This document shows, piece after piece, positions 50,547 through 59,339 of a DNA stretch of 64,000 nt. The notes beneath the pieces were generated by a model. That model was not told where the DNA came from. It was given only the letters and a program-made list of their open reading frames with translations, and ran no database searches. Source of the DNA: Proteus appendicitidis (GTDB lineage Bacteria > Pseudomonadota > Gammaproteobacteria > Enterobacterales > Enterobacteriaceae); contig NZ_CP127389.1 in the NCBI RefSeq assembly GCF_030271835.1, forward strand, positions 4,041,601-4,105,600. Reading direction: 5' to 3'. Each line of letters opens with the position of its first letter. Position 1 is the first letter of the stretch. The translations under genes were made by a program, and so were the position numbers.

Positions 50547-51506
50547 ATGTTTAAATCCGTTGTCTCTATTGCCTGTCTTTTTCTTTTTTCTTTTATTGTT
50601 AATACAGCAAATGCTTTTGATGTTGGCGCTGATAGCCAATCTTGGCCTCGTACTTTTACAAGTGTTGATGGCACTAAAACCGAAATTAAAGCAAAACCAC
50701 AACGTATTTTATCTGCATCGGTTTCTATCACCGGAACGCTTCTTGCAATGCAAGCTCCTGTGGTTGCAAGTTCAACTGCAGCCAATGGTCTGTTTTTTGC
50801 CCAATGGGATAAAGTAGCAAAAGAGAGAAATGTTGAAAAACTGTGGTCTGCGGGCAGTGTTTCATTAGAGATGGCTTATCTTTATGCACCTGATTTAATC
50901 GTTGTTTCTGTAAATGGGGGAGATACGGTTTATCCTCAAGTTGAGCAATTTAAACAAATCGCGCCTACCATTGTTTTAGATTACGGCAAACAGAGTTGGG
51001 AAAGCCTGGCTTTACAATTAGCACAAGCCACTGGACAAGAAAAAGAGACAGATACACTATTACAGCGTTTTGCAAATATAGTAAAAGAGGGGAAAGACGC
51101 GCTACAACTACCAGAAGGTCAGGTCAATATTATCTCTTATTTTGGTGCCGGTACTGTTAACCCTGTTTCACTAACCACCAGCCCTCACGCCGTATTATTA
51201 CAACAACTCGGTTTTACCATTGAAAGCGCAGATCTCGCTTGGCAACCGAAAGATAAACCTGTTTCAGATTTTGTGTGGGCTCAATATGAGCATTTAACAC
51301 AACTCACCGCACCCACAACGTTTCTATTAAGTGGAACCGCTAAAGAAGCCGATGTATTTATGGCTGATCCTATTCTTGCCAATTTACCTTCTATAAAAAA
51401 TAAGCAGGTTTATGGTTTAGGCGCAAATTCATTTCGTATTGATTATTACAGCGCGCAAGAAATTATCAATGAGATGGTCGCGCGTTTTAGTAAACATAAG
51501 CAATAA
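50547..51506 (+). CDS. Ferric-siderophore periplasmic binding protein (FepB-like)
   Basis: The 319-residue protein has a signal peptide (MFKSVVSIACLF to NTANA) and the type III substrate-binding fold of FepB/FhuD: KPQRILSASVSITGTLLAM, APDLIVVSVNGGD, and a helical C-terminus. The ATG at 50547 was chosen over a GTG at 50541 because GGA lies eight bases upstream. It is the first gene of the uptake operon, three bases before the first permease. The siderophore is not defined; FepB-type proteins bind catecholates. Confidence 0.88.
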   Translation: MFKSVVSIACLFLFSFIVNTANAFDVGADSQSWPRTFTSVDGTKTEIKAKPQRILSASVSITGTLLAMQAPVVASSTAANGLFFAQWDKVAKERNVEKLWSAGSVSLEMAYLYAPDLIVVSVNGGDTVYPQVEQFKQIAPTIVLDYGKQSWESLALQLAQATGQEKETDTLLQRFANIVKEGKDALQLPEGQVNIISYFGAGTVNPVSLTTSPHAVLLQQLGFTIESADLAWQPKDKPVSDFVWAQYEHLTQLTAPTTFLLSGTAKEADVFMADPILANLPSIKNKQVYGLGANSFRIDYYSAQEIINEMVARFSKHKQ

Positions 51507-51509
51507 CGT

Positions 51510-52517
51510 ATGTTTACTTCTCACCACAACATAAAATGGGGAATAAGAGGCGCTATTTTCCTCTTGTTCTCTTTTGCACTATTAAGCTTATTTGTAGGCA
51601 GCCGACATGTTTCTATGTACACGACATGGCAGGCTTTTATCGATTTTGATACGACAAATAGTGAGCACTTATTAGTGCGCTATCTACGTTTTCCTCGCAC
51701 ATTATTAGCGATAGTTATTGGCGTCGCATTAGGCGGAGCTGGAACATTAATGCAAGCTCTGACACGTAACCCACTTGCTGATCCCGGTTTGTTTGGCATT
51801 AATGCCGGAGCCATGGTTGCGATTGTCTCTTTAATTGCGCTAACGGGGATCACTGATGTCACTATTTACATGTGGTTTGGTTTATTAGGAGCTTTTTTCG
51901 CAGGTATTGGTGTTTATCTTCTTGGTGGGATAAGGCATGGGCTTAATCCTGTAAGAATGGTGCTTGCAGGTGTTGCTCTCTCAGTGGTTTTACTCGCTAT
52001 CACACAGCTTGTTACGGTAAATAGTGATGAACGTGTTTTCGATCAATTCCGTCATTGGGTTGTGGGTTCATTACAAGGACGTAGCTTCGATGTGTTGTAT
52101 CCAATTACTGTATTGGTGGTGATTGGAAGTGTGATTGCTTATTCACTTACTCGTTCATTAGATATCGTGACTTTAGGTGATGATATTAGCCATGCGTTGG
52201 GAGCTAATCAAAAACGAGTTTGGTTGTTATCAGCTTTTGCCATCGTACTTCTTGCAGGAAGTGCAACTGCAGCGGTTGGTCCTATTAGCTTTTTAGGATT
52301 AACCGCTCCTCATTTTGCTCGTCGTTTAGTCGGCGCTGAATATCGACGTATCTTACCGATGTCGATGTTGATTGGTGCATTAGTGATGTTAGTCGCAGAC
52401 TGCTTAGGGCGGTTAATCGGTACACCAGGGGAAATTAGCGTCGGTATTATGATCTCACTGATTGGTGGACCTTTCTTTATCTATCTCGTTAAACGTTGGC
52501 GGATCATTACATTATGA
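51510..52517 (+). CDS. Iron-siderophore ABC permease (FepD-like)
   Basis: The 335-residue FecCD-family permease has about ten hydrophobic helices and family marks such as RYLRFPRTLLAIVIGVALG, GAGTLMQALTRNPLADPGLFGINAGA and VGPISFLGLTAPHFARRLVG. It pairs with the next gene, whose ATG overlaps its TGA. Confidence 0.92.
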   Translation: MFTSHHNIKWGIRGAIFLLFSFALLSLFVGSRHVSMYTTWQAFIDFDTTNSEHLLVRYLRFPRTLLAIVIGVALGGAGTLMQALTRNPLADPGLFGINAGAMVAIVSLIALTGITDVTIYMWFGLLGAFFAGIGVYLLGGIRHGLNPVRMVLAGVALSVVLLAITQLVTVNSDERVFDQFRHWVVGSLQGRSFDVLYPITVLVVIGSVIAYSLTRSLDIVTLGDDISHALGANQKRVWLLSAFAIVLLAGSATAAVGPISFLGLTAPHFARRLVGAEYRRILPMSMLIGALVMLVADCLGRLIGTPGEISVGIMISLIGGPFFIYLVKRWRIITL

Positions 52518-53554
52518 AACCTAAAAATAATGAGATTATCTGCCAATTGGGTACATGGTCTTGGATCTTATCTCTAAAAGATATCATCATCGCCTTTATT
52601 TTGTTTTTATTGATGATTTCTCTCGCTTTTTTAGCCTTAACAACAGGTAAGTTTCCCATCGAATTTTCTACATTGATAGATATTGTTGTTGGACAATCAG
52701 AAGGTGGCATCAAAGAGAAAATCGTAATGGATATTCGCTTACCTCGCCTACTTACTGCAATGGGCGTTGGGGCTGCATTAGGTATTTCAGGCGCTATTTT
52801 CCAGTCGATTTCTCGTAATGTTTTGGGTTCACCGGATGTTATTGGTTTTACAACAGGTGCAGCAACGGGGGCATTACTTCAAATCATTATTTTTAATGGC
52901 ACGGTTGTGGATATCGCTATTTCTACGTTAATAGGTGGTATGGCAACGGCGTTAATTGTTTATCTACTGTCATTAAAAAATGGTGTTATGTCTGGTTACA
53001 CCATGATTTTAGTCGGTATTGGCATCGGTGCCATTTTACATGCCTTTAATGGTTTATTGTTGGTAAAGGGCAATATTGATAATGCCATTATGGCTAATCT
53101 CTGGCTTGCAGGTTCGCTAAATGCGCGTACTTGGCAACACGTTTATCCTACTTTTATTGGTTTACTGATCCTTGTTCCACTTATCATTTTTTATGCTAAG
53201 TCATTAACGTTAATGGAAATGGGAGATGACATGGCACAGCAATTGGGTGTCCATGTGGGTAGAGTGAGATGGGTGATGATTTTTAGTGCCGTATTACTTG
53301 CCTCATTAGCAACAGCCAGCGCTGGGCCAATTGCCTTTGTTGCACTCGCTGCACCTCAATTAGTGATCAGATTAAGCCAGTCAGGAAAACTACCCATTGT
53401 AGGCTCTGCGTTAATGGGATCACTCCTTTTACTTTCTGCTGATGTGTTATCACAAAACCTACCCATCAATATTACGATGCCTGTTGGTTTAATGACGGGG
53501 GTTATTGGTGGGCTTTATTTGCTGTGGTTACTGACAAGAAAACAGAGAACTTAA
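52514..53554 (+). CDS. Iron-siderophore ABC permease (FepG-like)
   Basis: The 346-residue second FecCD-family permease carries MDIRLPRLLTAMGVGAALG, ISGAIFQSISRNVLGSPDVIG and ASAGPIAFVALAAPQLVIRL. The start at 52514 gives the four-base ATGA overlap with the first permease; a possible start six codons upstream lacks a family match. The heterodimer forms the inner-membrane channel. Confidence 0.92.
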   Translation: MKPKNNEIICQLGTWSWILSLKDIIIAFILFLLMISLAFLALTTGKFPIEFSTLIDIVVGQSEGGIKEKIVMDIRLPRLLTAMGVGAALGISGAIFQSISRNVLGSPDVIGFTTGAATGALLQIIIFNGTVVDIAISTLIGGMATALIVYLLSLKNGVMSGYTMILVGIGIGAILHAFNGLLLVKGNIDNAIMANLWLAGSLNARTWQHVYPTFIGLLILVPLIIFYAKSLTLMEMGDDMAQQLGVHVGRVRWVMIFSAVLLASLATASAGPIAFVALAAPQLVIRLSQSGKLPIVGSALMGSLLLLSADVLSQNLPINITMPVGLMTGVIGGLYLLWLLTRKQRT

Positions 53555-53701
53555 AATAATAATAAAGGAAGTAAATATTTACTAACTTAAGGATGAGTCA
53601 TGGGATGGTCGCCAAAAAGACTAATTAAACATTTGGGATGTAATGAGGGTATTTTATAAATCGTCTAATGGCATGCTCTATGGCATGAAAGGTATAGACT
53701 T

Positions 53702-55783
53702 ATGTCTACAGTTCTTACTCTACACGCTAAAAAAGCGACAATAACAACACTTGTGCAAACAGCTTTGTTAGGCACTTTATGTATTGCCGTTCCTAATGTA
53801 AATGCACAAGAAATAGAAAAAACATCAACGTCACAAGATAACAAAAAACACGATGAAAAAGTGGATGTATTAATTGTGACGGGTGAAAAACTGAATAAAT
53901 CTATCTATGACACAGGCTCCAGTGTCACAGTCTATGATGCGAAAAAAATAGAAGCTATACCCAATGCAGATGTGAATACATTACTACAAATGACTCCTAA
54001 TATTGTTGATAACGGGAATAGTAATGCGTTACCTGCCATTCGTGGTGTTGATGGTTCAGGACCTGCACAAGGTGCCATTGCTTTTTTAGGTGGTACACGC
54101 CCAAGAGTTAATTTCTCTGTTGATGGTCGCTCATTTACCTATAACGAATTTGGCTATGGCGCTCAATCATTATGGGATGTAAATACGGTTGAAATTTTCC
54201 GTGATCCACAAAGTTATGTTCAAGGTCGTAATGCTATTGCGGGCGCGATTTTGGTTAAAACCCAAGATCCAACATTCTATTGGGAAAATGCAGTAAAACT
54301 GGGTGCGGGTCAGCAAGATTTTCGTGAATATGCGGTGATGACGTCAGGTCCACTGATTGAAGATAAATTAGCATTTCGTTTTACCGCAGAAAGACAAGAG
54401 CGTGAAAGCTTTGTGCATATGGATAAATACTCGCCAACGGGTGATCCGCGCGATATCCATTCCAATACATTTCGTGGAAAACTGCTTTATGACTCTTTAG
54501 ATAATCCTGATTTTAAAGCCAAGCTAACCGTTAGCCATCTTGATAGTCGATCACCGCAAAATGAGGCCAATATGGCGAGCAATTTAGCGCCAAATGCACC
54601 CTCACGTTTTCGCCCTGTGATTAAACGTAAAACAACGAGTGGTATTTTAAATACAACATGGGAAGCCAATAATAATTTAAGTGTAGAAAATACACTGATT
54701 TATACCGATTTCTCAACGCGTCGCTTAACTGAAGCACAAAGCCCTCGTGCAGATATCGATGCGAAAGAGTTTGAGTTTGAGCCAATGTTACGCTTTAAAA
54801 CAGACAGTGAAGCATTAAGTGGGATTTTTGGTCTGCGTTATTTCCATGCTAAACAAGATGAGTTTGTGAATATCTTTGGTGGTAGTTACTTTGACGATAA
54901 AACAGAAACGGCTTCGGCTTATGGTTCATTAACTTATGCGTTATTCCCTGAAATTGATGTCACCTTATCAGGGCGTTTTGAACGAGAGCACCACACGCGT
55001 AATGGGGGAAGTAAAGCCGTTGCTATCGATTTTGATGAAACCTATAACACGTTTCTCCCTAAAGCGGATATCGCATGGAAACCCGCTGTGAATCAAACTG
55101 TCGGTTTTGCTGTTGGTCGAGGTTATAACGGTGGTGGTGCGGGTGTGACTATTGGTCAGCCGATTGTCACTTATGTGTATTCACCTGAGTATGTGTGGAA
55201 TTATAGTCTCTATACACGTAATAACCTGTTGGATAACAAGTTAAGTGTGATGACGAATTTGTTTTACAACGACTACAAGGATATGCAACTGCCTTTCTAT
55301 TTAGGGCCAAATTCTTCCACTATTCGTAATGCGAAAAAAGTTGAAACTTACGGTGCCGAATTAACAATTGCTTATCAACCAATAGACTCTCTTGAGTTAA
55401 ATACAGGTGTTGGTTTATTAAAAACTAAAATCAAAGACTTTGGCAACAGTGGTATTGAAGGAAAAGAGTTAGCCCGAGCGCCAAGTTATACGGCGAATGT
55501 TGGTGCTAAATATCAATTAACACAGGCTATGGATATTAGCGGTAATGTTCAGTTTTCGGGGGATTACTTCTCGAATGCGAATAATGCAGATAGTGGCAAA
55601 GTAGATAGTTTCTGGTTAGCTAATTTGCAGCTTGGCTATAACTTTACATGGGGTAGAACAACGTTATTTGCCCAGAACTTATTTGATTCAGATAAGCGAA
55701 TTCTTATTCCTGATAATAATAAAGATACCGCTATTTACCAGCGTCCTCGCATGATTGGTGCTTCAGTAGAAGTTCGTTTCTAA
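53702..55783 (+). CDS. TonB-dependent ferric-siderophore receptor
   Basis: The 693-residue outer-membrane receptor has a signal sequence (to about NVNA), a TonB box near DVLIVTG (about 55-61), a plug domain (ADVNTLLQMTPNIVDNGNS, LPAIRGVDGSG, VQGRNAIAGAILVKTQDP) and a barrel with terminal ...VEVRF. Length is normal for siderophore receptors. It lies inside the ABC operon, 147 bases after the second permease and 80 before the ATPase, so it is probably the cognate receptor. The siderophore is not identifiable by eye. Confidence 0.9.
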   Translation: MSTVLTLHAKKATITTLVQTALLGTLCIAVPNVNAQEIEKTSTSQDNKKHDEKVDVLIVTGEKLNKSIYDTGSSVTVYDAKKIEAIPNADVNTLLQMTPNIVDNGNSNALPAIRGVDGSGPAQGAIAFLGGTRPRVNFSVDGRSFTYNEFGYGAQSLWDVNTVEIFRDPQSYVQGRNAIAGAILVKTQDPTFYWENAVKLGAGQQDFREYAVMTSGPLIEDKLAFRFTAERQERESFVHMDKYSPTGDPRDIHSNTFRGKLLYDSLDNPDFKAKLTVSHLDSRSPQNEANMASNLAPNAPSRFRPVIKRKTTSGILNTTWEANNNLSVENTLIYTDFSTRRLTEAQSPRADIDAKEFEFEPMLRFKTDSEALSGIFGLRYFHAKQDEFVNIFGGSYFDDKTETASAYGSLTYALFPEIDVTLSGRFEREHHTRNGGSKAVAIDFDETYNTFLPKADIAWKPAVNQTVGFAVGRGYNGGGAGVTIGQPIVTYVYSPEYVWNYSLYTRNNLLDNKLSVMTNLFYNDYKDMQLPFYLGPNSSTIRNAKKVETYGAELTIAYQPIDSLELNTGVGLLKTKIKDFGNSGIEGKELARAPSYTANVGAKYQLTQAMDISGNVQFSGDYFSNANNADSGKVDSFWLANLQLGYNFTWGRTTLFAQNLFDSDKRILIPDNNKDTAIYQRPRMIGASVEVRF

Positions 55784-55798
55784 ATATAAATCACAGCA

Positions 55799-55828
55799 AA
55801 GGGTGATGTTTATTTATCACCCTTATTT
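55799..55828 (+). terminator. Hairpin between receptor and ATPase genes
   Basis: AAGGGTGAT pairs with ATCACCCTT across about 8 bases and is followed by ATTTT. It may lower expression of the downstream ATPase gene relative to the receptor. Confidence 0.7.
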
Positions 55829-55863
55829 TGCTTAATGTGATCATTTAATAAAAAGACAATGTT

Positions 55864-56643
55864 ATGCACAATAGCCGATTACAGACACATTCTTTACAGT
55901 TGGGATATCAACAGACAACGATTTGCCACGATATTTCGCTTTCTATTCCTGATAAAAAAGTTACCGTCATTATTGGTCCCAATGGTTGTGGTAAATCAAC
56001 GCTATTGCGTAGCTTGTGTTGTTTATTAAAACCATTATCAGGTCATGTTTCATTAGATGGTCTGCCTTTAACGACATTGCCAACCAAAAAACTGGCTCGC
56101 CAAATCGCGTTATTACCACAAACGATGCAAGCGCCTTCTGGGATCAGCGTGGCTAATTTAGTGGCAAGAGGACGCTTTCCACATCAAAGTTTTATGCATC
56201 AATGGAGCCGAGAAGATAAGTTAGCCGTAGAAACAGCAATGAAAGAGACAGGGATTGTAGAATTTGCAGATAAAACGGTAGATTCGCTATCTGGCGGTCA
56301 ACGGCAACGTGTTTGGGTCGCGATGATATTAGCGCAACAAACAGAAATTTTGCTGTTAGATGAGCCAACAACGTATTTGGATATCGCTTATCAAATTGAA
56401 TTACTCAATATATTTCGAAAGCTCAATCAGCAACAAGGACGTACCGTCGTTGCCGTTTTACATGATTTAAACCAAGCGTGTCGCTATGCAGATAATTTGG
56501 TCGTGATGGTGAAAGGAAAAATCATTGCGCAAGGGGAGCCAAAATCTATTATCAATCAAGCGTTAATTAAACAAGTTTTTGATTTGGAATGCCAAATTAT
56601 TCCTGATCCTGTTGTGGGAACACCAATGATTGTACCTTGCTAA
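55864..56643 (+). CDS. Iron-siderophore ABC ATPase (FepC-like)
   Basis: The 259-residue ATPase powers the FepDG-type permease. It has Walker A GPNGCGKSTLLRSL, the ABC signature DSLSGGQRQRVWVAM, Walker B LLLDEPTTYLDIAYQ and the switch histidine in VAVLHDLNQACRYAD. The ribosome site is weak. It is the last gene of the operon, downstream of the receptor rather than beside the permeases. Confidence 0.93.
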   Translation: MHNSRLQTHSLQLGYQQTTICHDISLSIPDKKVTVIIGPNGCGKSTLLRSLCCLLKPLSGHVSLDGLPLTTLPTKKLARQIALLPQTMQAPSGISVANLVARGRFPHQSFMHQWSREDKLAVETAMKETGIVEFADKTVDSLSGGQRQRVWVAMILAQQTEILLLDEPTTYLDIAYQIELLNIFRKLNQQQGRTVVAVLHDLNQACRYADNLVVMVKGKIIAQGEPKSIINQALIKQVFDLECQIIPDPVVGTPMIVPC

Positions 56644-56684
56644 CGATATTGCTAACTACGCTACTGACTGCGTTGCTGAGAAAC

Positions 56685-56722
56685 AAAAAGCGGCTTTAGC
56701 ATGACTAAATACCGCTTTTAGA
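56685..56722. terminator. Bidirectional terminator
   Basis: AAAAGCGG pairs with CCGCTTTT around an 18-base loop, between the convergent FepC-like and DUF1097 genes. Confidence 0.7.
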
Positions 56723-56742
56723 TTTAGGTTAGCATAAATCAA

Positions 56743-57204
56743 TTACGCTGTTTTCGGCCATTTATTGGCAACCCAAAGCCCACTCATTTTCATCGAATAA
56801 CCAAATAAAACGCCAACGATTAATGAAGGAATGGTTTGAAAGAGATCCCCTTGAGCAGCAAATATCGTGCATGCGCCAATAAAGGTGCCAGGAATATAAG
56901 CAAGTAGCGTACTTTTGGCTTGAATGCACATAACAAAGGCAATAACACCGGTGACAGCATAGCCAAAAATAGAAATATCACTAAAGACTTGGCTACCATA
57001 AATAATCGCCAATGCCCAAATTACGCCACTCATTATGGTCGCCATAGTAACGGCTAATCCTTTAATACCCTCTTTAGGATAAGCAAAATAGGCGGTACAA
57101 CCTAAAAAGCCAGCCCAGCTTAATAAGTCAAATTGATTAGCAACAAATGCCCAAATGGCAGAAAGAATACCTGTTGTCAGCGCAGTAAAATAAAGCGTTC
57201 TCAC
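56743..57204 (-). CDS. DUF1097 (YcdZ-like) inner-membrane protein
   Basis: The 153-residue protein has five hydrophobic helices and matches the DUF1097 pattern (AFVANQFDLLSWAGFLGCTAYFA, LAYIPGTFIGACTIFA). E. coli YcdZ has 163 residues; the function of the family is unknown. It starts with GTG, preceded by AAGAG at six bases; no in-frame ATG lies upstream. It is transcribed alone. Confidence 0.8.
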   Translation of the reverse strand: MRTLYFTALTTGILSAIWAFVANQFDLLSWAGFLGCTAYFAYPKEGIKGLAVTMATIMSGVIWALAIIYGSQVFSDISIFGYAVTGVIAFVMCIQAKSTLLAYIPGTFIGACTIFAAQGDLFQTIPSLIVGVLFGYSMKMSGLWVANKWPKTA

Positions 57205-57568
57205 GATAGACTCTTAAATACAAGGGGGATATTTACCCAGTTAACTAAAGGCGAAGTTTAGCATTGTCATTAGTTGATTTACTATATTTAGATCATTAAA
57301 AAGCATAATTAAGATGCGTATTTATGCGATATTTAATATCTCTTTTTATTAGAAAAAATAAAAACAGAAAGTAAACGTTTGCGTTGTCGAAATAGTTAAT
57401 TAGTAAATAAATTAATTTCTAGATTGTTTAATAGAGATTATTAATAAATGAATCATTATTATTTAATAATATGAATATAAAAGGTAAAAAGAAAATAAGT
57501 GAATTATTTTTAATTTGCTTTTTCTTGAAAAAGTTTCGTTACTAAGCGCAATGTCGATCTCTTATTAT
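57205..57568. other. AT-rich intergenic region
   Basis: Together with the repeat at 57569-57616 this makes a 415-base gap between hipA and the DUF1097 gene. It holds the DUF1097 promoter and no reading frame with coding character. I see nothing else in it. Confidence 0.5.
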
Positions 57569-57616
57569 TTACCTGCTATAACAGTTAAAAGCATATTTAC
57601 ACGGTATAGCAGGTAA
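57569..57616. repeat. 48-bp palindromic repeat, copy 1 (downstream of hipA)
   Basis: It runs from TTACCTGCTATA to TATAGCAGGTAA, a 12-bp inverted repeat with a 24-base centre. It matches the copy at 59282-59329 at 46 of 48 positions, in the same orientation. It ends three bases before the hipA stop codon. Confidence 0.9.
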
Positions 57617-57619
57617 TGG

Positions 57620-58933
57620 CTAAATAGTCGCTAATCGTGTAGAGCGTGCTTTCATACCATTCAATATTGTATTGCTAATCTCAGTAGGGAAGTCTTTAGG
57701 AAGTTGTTGTTTTACACGTTCTATTACACTGTCCATTTCTGTATAAAAATAATTAAAAATATCAGTCAGTAATGAACGTTCAAATCCAACAGTTTCGGCA
57801 GTTTTATAAAAGTGACGAGGGAATATTTGCTCTATAGCGTATTTTTTACCACGGCTTGCTTGTAATCCCATTGCGAGTTTTGCATCTCGTGGATTAAGCC
57901 CTCTCCCTCCAAAATTGGGATAGATAGACATAATGTCGTAAAGAGGAGTGAGATGAAAACGCCCTTCTTGGTTGATAAAAACAGAAAAATTCTTTGCATG
58001 CCCATCTGTTGCAGCCAAAAGCCAAAACAGTACTTGTGCCTTCATAAAATGAAAACGGTCTTGATCGGCATTTGATGAGCCAAGTAAATAACTCATGATA
58101 TCGATAATACCTGGCCCGCCTTCGTTTTCATATTTTAGGGCTGAGGGTATATTTAGAATTTGGCAAAAATCTTCTTGGGGTAAACGTATTATCCACGATT
58201 TATCTGATGAGTATTTTCTATCAAAACGTTCTACAGCAAGCGCTTTAATATTTTTTGTTTTAATAATAGAGCAGTGAGGAACAGAGAGACCAAATTCTTT
58301 GGCAATTAAGGTACAAAGATATTCATTTTCTACACTATTCGATAAATCCATTGTATAGGAATGACCTTCAATAACACCAATGGGCAGCTTAATAATATGT
58401 GTAGTCGGCGTATTATTGTGTGGCACACACCAATGATCATCTTTTAAAAGTAATGCCGTTTTTTCTTGCGCGCCAGCGATAGAAATTCTGAAATCAGTAT
58501 ACTCTTCAAGCATACCAAGTGGAGTACTGGATTGATATCCTAGCAGAATTCTCTCCAGTTCAGATTCGTTAAGTTTGCTATATTCTATTTTTTTGATATT
58601 AGCTGGCGTACTTCCATGAGGAAGTAACCTTAATGCACCGACGGTATCTGCACCAACCGCAGTTAATAGATCAAATGGTTGGTTTGAATTCGCATTATAG
58701 CGAGTCACAATGCGATTTCTAATTTCAGTATTATCAGGTAAAAGGTTATCAAAGAAATTATAGACGCAATCACCTTGATATTCTTGCAGTTGCAGTGGCA
58801 TAGAAAGAGAAATAGGACGACTTCCTTGTTGGTTAACCCATTCTTCTGCATATTGAAATGAATGCGCCCCTGAGCTTTTTTTAGTAAAAATGCCCACATA
58901 GTATTCATTCATATATACATCAAGGCTTGCCAT
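57620..58933 (-). CDS. hipA: Type II toxin HipA, serine/threonine kinase
   Basis: HipA kinases phosphorylate glutamyl-tRNA synthetase or other targets and arrest growth. The 437 residues include the autophosphorylated serine in RISIAGAQEKTALL (Ser151; Ser150 in E. coli), the catalytic ATDGHAKNFSVF and the metal-binding LYDIMS. All key residues are present. The ATG follows the hipB stop with no spacing, so the two are translated together. The pair is bracketed by 48-bp repeats. Confidence 0.92.
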   Translation of the reverse strand: MASLDVYMNEYYVGIFTKKSSGAHSFQYAEEWVNQQGSRPISLSMPLQLQEYQGDCVYNFFDNLLPDNTEIRNRIVTRYNANSNQPFDLLTAVGADTVGALRLLPHGSTPANIKKIEYSKLNESELERILLGYQSSTPLGMLEEYTDFRISIAGAQEKTALLLKDDHWCVPHNNTPTTHIIKLPIGVIEGHSYTMDLSNSVENEYLCTLIAKEFGLSVPHCSIIKTKNIKALAVERFDRKYSSDKSWIIRLPQEDFCQILNIPSALKYENEGGPGIIDIMSYLLGSSNADQDRFHFMKAQVLFWLLAATDGHAKNFSVFINQEGRFHLTPLYDIMSIYPNFGGRGLNPRDAKLAMGLQASRGKKYAIEQIFPRHFYKTAETVGFERSLLTDIFNYFYTEMDSVIERVKQQLPKDFPTEISNTILNGMKARSTRLATI

Positions 58934-59194
58934 TTACCACTCCTCTTTCCATTCACTTTTACGTGCTAAACTATTTTTAGCATCTTTAGGATGAATTTCC
59001 ATCTCTAAATTCAGTGCAGAGAGCAGCTTGAAAAAGGTTTCGAGTTTGGTGGAATTAGGGTTAAGTTCAAAATTGGAGACGGTGTCTTGTCGAATTCCTA
59101 CTTTTTGAGCGACTTTACCTTGAGAAAGCTTTTTTGTTAATCGTACATCTTTTAGATGCACGCTGAGTTGATAGGCGTTAATTATGATCATCAT
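58934..59194 (-). CDS. hipB: Antitoxin HipB, XRE-family repressor
   Basis: The 86-residue protein has a Xre helix-turn-helix (LSQGKVAQKVGIRQDTVSNFE, about residues 24-44). HipB binds HipA and represses the operon. Upstream is a series of related elements (59199-59273 and the 48-bp repeat) that are likely its operators. It is transcribed before hipA, as usual. Confidence 0.9.
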   Translation of the reverse strand: MMIIINAYQLSVHLKDVRLTKKLSQGKVAQKVGIRQDTVSNFELNPNSTKLETFFKLLSALNLEMEIHPKDAKNSLARKSEWKEEW

Positions 59195-59198
59195 GTTC

Positions 59199-59273
59199 TA
59201 CCGGTTATAGGCGTTAAAGTCTAATATACCGGTTATAGCGTGTAGTTCAAGACTTAATGGCTATAGCGTGTAG
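59199..59273. promoter_or_regulatory. Iterated operator-like elements upstream of hipB
   Basis: TACCGGTTATAG occurs at 59199-59210 and 59227-59238, and TATAGCGTGTAG at 59234-59245 and again at 59262-59273; spacing is about 28 bases. The 48-bp repeat that follows (59282) contains the same core in both directions. This resembles multiple HipB operators phased along the helix. Confidence 0.65.
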
Positions 59274-59281
59274 ATTTGATT

Positions 59282-59329
59282 TTACCTGCTATAACCGTTA
59301 AAAGCATGTTTACACGGTATAGCAGGTAA
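59282..59329. repeat. 48-bp palindromic repeat, copy 2 (between hipB and mnmE)
   Basis: Same structure as copy 1: TTACCTGCTATA...TATAGCAGGTAA, with inner CCGT and ACGG extending the symmetry. It ends ten bases before the mnmE stop codon. It could act as operator for hipBA and as a hairpin for mnmE transcripts. Confidence 0.9.
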
Positions 59330-59339
59330 ATATGAGTGA

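Noticed and set aside
53600..53659. 19-codon plus-strand frame (MGWSPKRLIKHLGCNEGIL) with AAGGA six bases upstream, before the siderophore receptor
   Set aside because: It could be a leader peptide, but it has no regulatory codon run or attenuator hairpin and chance occurrence of such short frames is high.
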